DNA from: Pseudomonadota bacterium
Lineage (GTDB): Bacteria > Pseudomonadota > Alphaproteobacteria > Rhizobiales > Xanthobacteraceae
DNA: 8,841 nucleotides
Assembly (NCBI GenBank): GCA_963205465.1
Contig: CAUJKG010000271.1
Location: 1-8,841, forward strand
Direction of reading: 5' to 3'
Shown here: positions 6,195 to 8,841 of the stretch, one piece after another
Layout of the letters: every line of letters begins with the position of its first letter
Numbering within the stretch: position 1 is the first letter of the stretch
Notes under the pieces: model-generated
The model's input: only the letters and a program-made list of their open reading frames with translations
Databases searched by the model: none
What the model was told of the DNA's origin: nothing
Translations under genes and position numbers: made by a program

Positions 6195-6530
6195 TCACTT
6201 CAACTGCACGCGGAACGTCATCGATGACCCGACGATGATCGTGTCCTGCTGGATGTGCCGCTGGCGGTTGACGTTCACGTTCATGGACTCGAGCCGGCAT
6301 TCGGTCGCGATGGTTTCCTTCAGCACCGTGCATTCGCGGTCGGCGATACCGTAAAGCGCGCGCCGCGCGACTTCCTGCGCCTTGACCGCCTCCTCGCCGT
6401 CGCCGAATGGCCCGGGCACCGAGTAGTTAACACTCACCTGCACCCGCACTTCGCGCGGGCTCAGGTTACTCTGTGCGCTCGCAGATACGGTGGTGGCGAC
6501 AAGAAATCCGAAACAAACAAAACGAAACAT
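6195..6530 (-). CDS. Small exported protein of unknown function
   Basis: I do not recognise this 111-residue protein. It has a clear N-terminal signal peptide (MFRFVCFGFLVATTVSASAQ) with a likely signal peptidase I cut after ASA at about residue 19, so the mature protein is about 92 residues and probably periplasmic. The mature part has a strand-rich start (VRVQVSVNYSVPG), a helical segment with AVKAQEVARRALYGIADREC, two cysteines (67 and 78) that could form a disulfide, and a strand-rich C terminus ending SSMTFRVQLK. The layout is loosely like UrcA-family or SIMPL-type small periplasmic proteins, but I would not assign either. The ATG at 6530 is preferred over the longer frame from 6578 because AAGGGAG lies 7 bases upstream and it exposes the signal peptide at the N terminus. 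Confidence 0.75.
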   Translation of the reverse strand: MFRFVCFGFLVATTVSASAQSNLSPREVRVQVSVNYSVPGPFGDGEEAVKAQEVARRALYGIADRECTVLKETIATECRLESMNVNVNRQRHIQQDTIIVGSSMTFRVQLK

Positions 6531-6555
6531 GCACGCGCTCCCTTGTTTCGTTCTT

Positions 6556-6561
6556 CTATAG
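6556..6561 (-). promoter_or_regulatory. Possible -10 box for the exported-protein gene
   Basis: On the - strand CTATAG lies 25 bases before the ATG at 6530, a good position for a -10 box giving a short leader that carries the AAGGGAG ribosome binding site. No clear -35 box is found 16-18 bases upstream. The 86-base gap to the methyltransferase stop holds no other visible element. Confidence 0.3.
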
Positions 6562-6616
6562 TTCGTCGCATGTTCCACGCCGATTAATGCGATAGACGAA
6601 ATTTCTGCGATCCGAT

Positions 6617-7822
6617 TCAGGAATGGGTAGGAGAAGTTACTTTCATCGCTTCTTCTATGCGAGAGAGCAGCACTTCGAGTTCCTGCTCGTTCGAATTTAT
6701 CTCAACCAGGCGATAGTTTCGCGCGCGCAGCCACTCCTGTTTGGCGTGACGCGTCGCGCGCGCTGCTTCGTCCTCGTCCACCGGCACGACCTCGATGATC
6801 AGGCGCAAGGGCTGCGCCAGAAAATCCGTCACATGCGGTCCGATCGGCACGTTGCGCTTGAACTGGCCCGCGAAACGCCGGTCGTTCGTCAACGCGCGCC
6901 AGAGATTGCGCTCGAGTTCCGTCGGATTGCGGCGAAGCAAACGCGCGAGCCCTTTGCCAGGCGCGGTGCCGCTCGCCGTCGTTGAGCCCTGCTTGTTCAG
7001 CAATTCGCGCAAGAGCTCGGCTTCGCCGCCGCGCAGGATGCCGCCGGTCGCGGGGCCCTTCGCGCCCTGCGCCAACGTGCGGATCACCCCGTGCAAGGTC
7101 TGGATATCCTGCTCGGTCGGCTCGAGTCGCAGGAAGATGTTGCGCAGGTTCACGATCATGTTCTCGCGTTTTTCCGGCGGGCGGAAGAACTCGTGCTGCT
7201 CGAGCGCATTCACCACCGCGGAAAAGAACGCTTCGAATTTGGCCTTGGCCGCGGGCGGCGAGAAGTTCGGCGTCTCGAACGGCAGCGCATTGCCGGAAGC
7301 AAGCTTGTAGAACTCATAGGCGCAGATGATCACCGCCTGCCCCAGATTGAGCGAGGCAAATGCCGGGTTCACCGGCATGGTCAGGATCTTGTCGGCGAGC
7401 CCAACCTCATGGACTTCTAGGCCATTGCGCTCACGGCCGAACACGAGTGCGGCCTTGTTACCGGCTTCGACATGCGGATAGAGATCGCGCGCCGCCTGCT
7501 CGGGGCCGACGACCGGCTTCACCTGATCGTGCTGGCGCGCGGTGGCCGCGATCACGAACGAGCAATCGGCAATCGCCTCGGCCAGCGTCTCGTAGAGTTT
7601 GGCTTCCTCCAGAATCCTGTCGGCACCGGAGGCGGTGCGATGCGCGCCGGGATTGGGCCAGCCGTCACGCGGCTTGACCAGCCGCAGTTCGGAAAGGGCG
7701 AAATTGCCCATGGCGCGGGCCACCGAGCCGATGTTTTCGGCCAGTTGCGGCTCCACCAGCACGATCGCGGGGCCGGCCCCTGCGACCCATTGTTTCGTCT
7801 TGTCCGTTCCTGCGCCTGGCAT
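6617..7822 (-). CDS. TrmJ-like tRNA 2'-O-methyltransferase with C-terminal DUF559 domain
   Basis: The first 250 residues are a SPOUT-class RNA methyltransferase of the TrmJ/TrmH type, which methylates the ribose of tRNA position 32 in characterised TrmJ enzymes using S-adenosylmethionine. Motif 1 has VEPQLAENIGSVARAMGNF (Asn30, Arg36), motif 2 has LVFGRERNGL (126-135) and motif 3 has SLNLGQAVIICAYE (157-170). The TrmJ-type C-terminal extension follows (about 205-250, RNIFLRLEPTEQDIQTLHGVI). After a linker (about 252-290) comes an extra domain at about 293-392 resembling DUF559, a PD-(D/E)XK-related family: RRNPTELERNLWRAL, then TDFLAQPLRLIIEV and a terminal helix. Bacterial TrmJ is usually about 245-270 residues, so this 401-residue fusion is unusual. 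In the DUF559 part, the expected ElDG-xx-H motif reads EVVP, suggesting lost nuclease activity. The start has no strong ribosome binding site. It is divergent from icd. Confidence 0.88.
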   Translation of the reverse strand: MPGAGTDKTKQWVAGAGPAIVLVEPQLAENIGSVARAMGNFALSELRLVKPRDGWPNPGAHRTASGADRILEEAKLYETLAEAIADCSFVIAATARQHDQVKPVVGPEQAARDLYPHVEAGNKAALVFGRERNGLEVHEVGLADKILTMPVNPAFASLNLGQAVIICAYEFYKLASGNALPFETPNFSPPAAKAKFEAFFSAVVNALEQHEFFRPPEKRENMIVNLRNIFLRLEPTEQDIQTLHGVIRTLAQGAKGPATGGILRGGEAELLRELLNKQGSTTASGTAPGKGLARLLRRNPTELERNLWRALTNDRRFAGQFKRNVPIGPHVTDFLAQPLRLIIEVVPVDEDEAARATRHAKQEWLRARNYRLVEINSNEQELEVLLSRIEEAMKVTSPTHS

Positions 7823-7866
7823 GCAAAAAAGCCTGTAATTCCCGCTGATTTCGCGACCAAGGTCGG

Positions 7867-7895
7867 CTTCCGCCGCCTATGTGCCGATGCTATAG
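7867..7895 (+). promoter_or_regulatory. Candidate promoter for the isocitrate dehydrogenase gene
   Basis: CTTCCG (7867-7872) is followed by a 17-base spacer and CTATAG (7890-7895). The -10 fits alphaproteobacterial housekeeping promoters well, the -35 only partly. A transcript starting near 7902 would carry a leader of about 64 bases that includes a hairpin at 7910-7928. Confidence 0.45.
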
Positions 7896-7907
7896 CGACC
7901 CCCTGAT

Positions 7908-7930
7908 CGGCGGGCCACTCCGGCCCGCTG
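7908..7930 (+). promoter_or_regulatory. Hairpin in the predicted icd leader
   Basis: GCGGGCC (7910-7916), loop ACTCC, GGCCCGC (7922-7928) form a perfect 7-base stem that extends by a wobble pair and one further C-G pair to 7908 and 7930. It lies between the promoter candidate and the ribosome binding site AGGGGAG (7955-7961). No T-run follows, so it is not an ordinary terminator; it may stabilise the leader, or be an operator-like inverted repeat in the divergent control region. Confidence 0.4.
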
Positions 7931-7965
7931 TTTCCTGCAAATTTCCGCGCTTTCAGGGGAGCCTC

Positions 7966-8841
7966 ATGGCGAAAATCAAGGTCAAGAATCCGGTCGTCGA
8001 GTTGGACGGAGACGAGATGACACGGATCATCTGGCAGCTCATCAAGGACAAGCTGATCCATCCCTACCTCGATATCGACCTGCTCTATTACGATCTCTCG
8101 ATCGAAAAGCGCGACGAGACCAACGACCAGATCACGCTCGACGCGGCCGAAGCGATCAAGCAGCACGGCGTCGGCGTGAAGTGCGCGACCATCACGCCGG
8201 ACGAAGCGCGCGTGAAGGAATTCAACCTCAAGCAGATGTGGAAGTCGCCGAACGGCACCATCCGCAACGCGCTCGGCGGCGTCGTCTTCCGCGAGCCGAT
8301 CATCTGCAAGAACGTCCCGCGCCTGGTGCCTGGCTGGACCCAGCCGATCATCGTCGGCCGTCATGCCTTCGGCGACCAGTATCGCGCCACCGATACCCTG
8401 ATCCCCGGCCCCGGCACGCTCAAGCTCGTGTTCGAAGGCAAGGACGGCAAGAAGATCGAGAAGAACGTCTACGAATTTCAGAGCTCCGGCGTCGCGCTCT
8501 CGATGTTCAACCTCGATCAATCGATCCGCGATTTCGCCCGCGCTTCGTTCAACTACGGCCTCGCGCGCAACTACCCGGTCTATCTCTCGACCAAGAACAC
8601 CATCCTCAAGGCCTATGACGGCCGCTTCAAGGATATCTTCCAGGAAGTGTTCGACGCCGAGTTCAAGGCGAAGTTCGCCGAGAAGAAGCTGGTTTACGAA
8701 CACCGCCTGATCGACGACATGGTCGCGGCCGCGATGAAGTGGTCGGGCGGCTATGTCTGGGCCTGTAAGAACTACGACGGCGACGTGCAGTCCGACACCA
8801 TTGCCCAGGGCTTCGGTTCGCTCGGCCTCATGACCTCGGTG
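7966..8841 (+). CDS. icd: NADP-dependent isocitrate dehydrogenase, N-terminal part
   Basis: This is the first 292 codons of an NADP-isocitrate dehydrogenase cut by the right window edge; the family is about 405 residues, so about 113 are missing. It oxidises isocitrate to 2-oxoglutarate and CO2 in the TCA cycle and makes NADPH. It belongs to the dimeric, eukaryote-like subfamily rather than the E. coli type. Substrate residues align with human IDH1 numbering: KSPNGTIRN with Arg100, Arg109, GRHAFGDQYRATD with Arg132 and Tyr139, then (two residues earlier than in human) Lys210 in STKNTILKAYDGRF, Asp250 in RLIDDM, and the metal aspartates Asp273 and Asp277 in DGDVQSDTIAQGFGS. The ATG at 7966 follows AGGGGAG (7955-7961) by 4 bases and gives the usual MAKIKVKNPVVELDGDEMTR start. 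Confidence 0.97.
   Translation, partial: MAKIKVKNPVVELDGDEMTRIIWQLIKDKLIHPYLDIDLLYYDLSIEKRDETNDQITLDAAEAIKQHGVGVKCATITPDEARVKEFNLKQMWKSPNGTIRNALGGVVFREPIICKNVPRLVPGWTQPIIVGRHAFGDQYRATDTLIPGPGTLKLVFEGKDGKKIEKNVYEFQSSGVALSMFNLDQSIRDFARASFNYGLARNYPVYLSTKNTILKAYDGRFKDIFQEVFDAEFKAKFAEKKLVYEHRLIDDMVAAAMKWSGGYVWACKNYDGDVQSDTIAQGFGSLGLMTSV

Noticed and set aside
6572..6576. GGAAC on the - strand as an EcfG-type general stress promoter -35 for the exported-protein gene
   Set aside because: No matching CGTT -10 element is found 16-17 bases downstream.
7552..8703. Open frame of 383 codons on the - strand opposite icd and crossing into the methyltransferase gene
   Set aside because: It overlaps two real genes and the control region between them, and lacks recognisable motifs; it is a shadow of icd codon bias.

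Overview
This window looks like ordinary chromosomal DNA from an alphaproteobacterium of the order Rhizobiales, probably near Bradyrhizobium, Rhodopseudomonas or Xanthobacteraceae. The reasons are high G+C, the short PurC/PurS/PurQ/small-PurL purine set followed by a BolA-like gene and a monothiol glutaredoxin, a cysteine-free ribosomal protein S4, a eukaryote-like NADP isocitrate dehydrogenase, and palindromic intergenic elements of the type common in rhizobial genomes. The taxon is inferred from protein resemblance and synteny, not from a search.

Left part (1-4279, + strand): the 3' end of purC, then a 205-base gap filled with two perfect palindromes and a GC-rich leader hairpin, then a tight purS-purQ-purL run (4-base gap, then a 4-base overlap). 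A short gap leads to a BolA/IbaG-like gene and a CGFS glutaredoxin (grxD). PurS, PurQ and PurL together form the FGAM synthetase of de novo purine synthesis. The BolA-like protein and Grx4 are expected to be partners in iron-sulfur or iron handling. The spacing allows purS to grxD to be one transcript, closed by a terminator at about 4362-4395 that also serves the convergent rpsD.

Middle part (4417-6530, - strand): rpsD, murI (glutamate racemase, cell wall D-Glu) and a small exported protein that I do not recognise. A good promoter candidate for rpsD overlaps the murI stop codon. A 150-base complex palindromic repeat fills the gap upstream of murI and may supply the -35 box of a promoter that would give a nearly leaderless murI mRNA.

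Right part (6617-8841): a TrmJ-like tRNA 2'-O-methyltransferase on the - strand carrying an extra C-terminal DUF559 (PD-(D/E)XK-like) domain, and, divergently on the + strand, the first 292 codons of NADP-isocitrate dehydrogenase, cut by the window end. The TrmJ-DUF559 fusion, whose nuclease-like motif appears eroded, is the most unusual gene here. I see no transposase, phage gene, CRISPR array or new defence system; most of the window is housekeeping, and the interest lies in the fusion and in the palindromic elements at gene borders.
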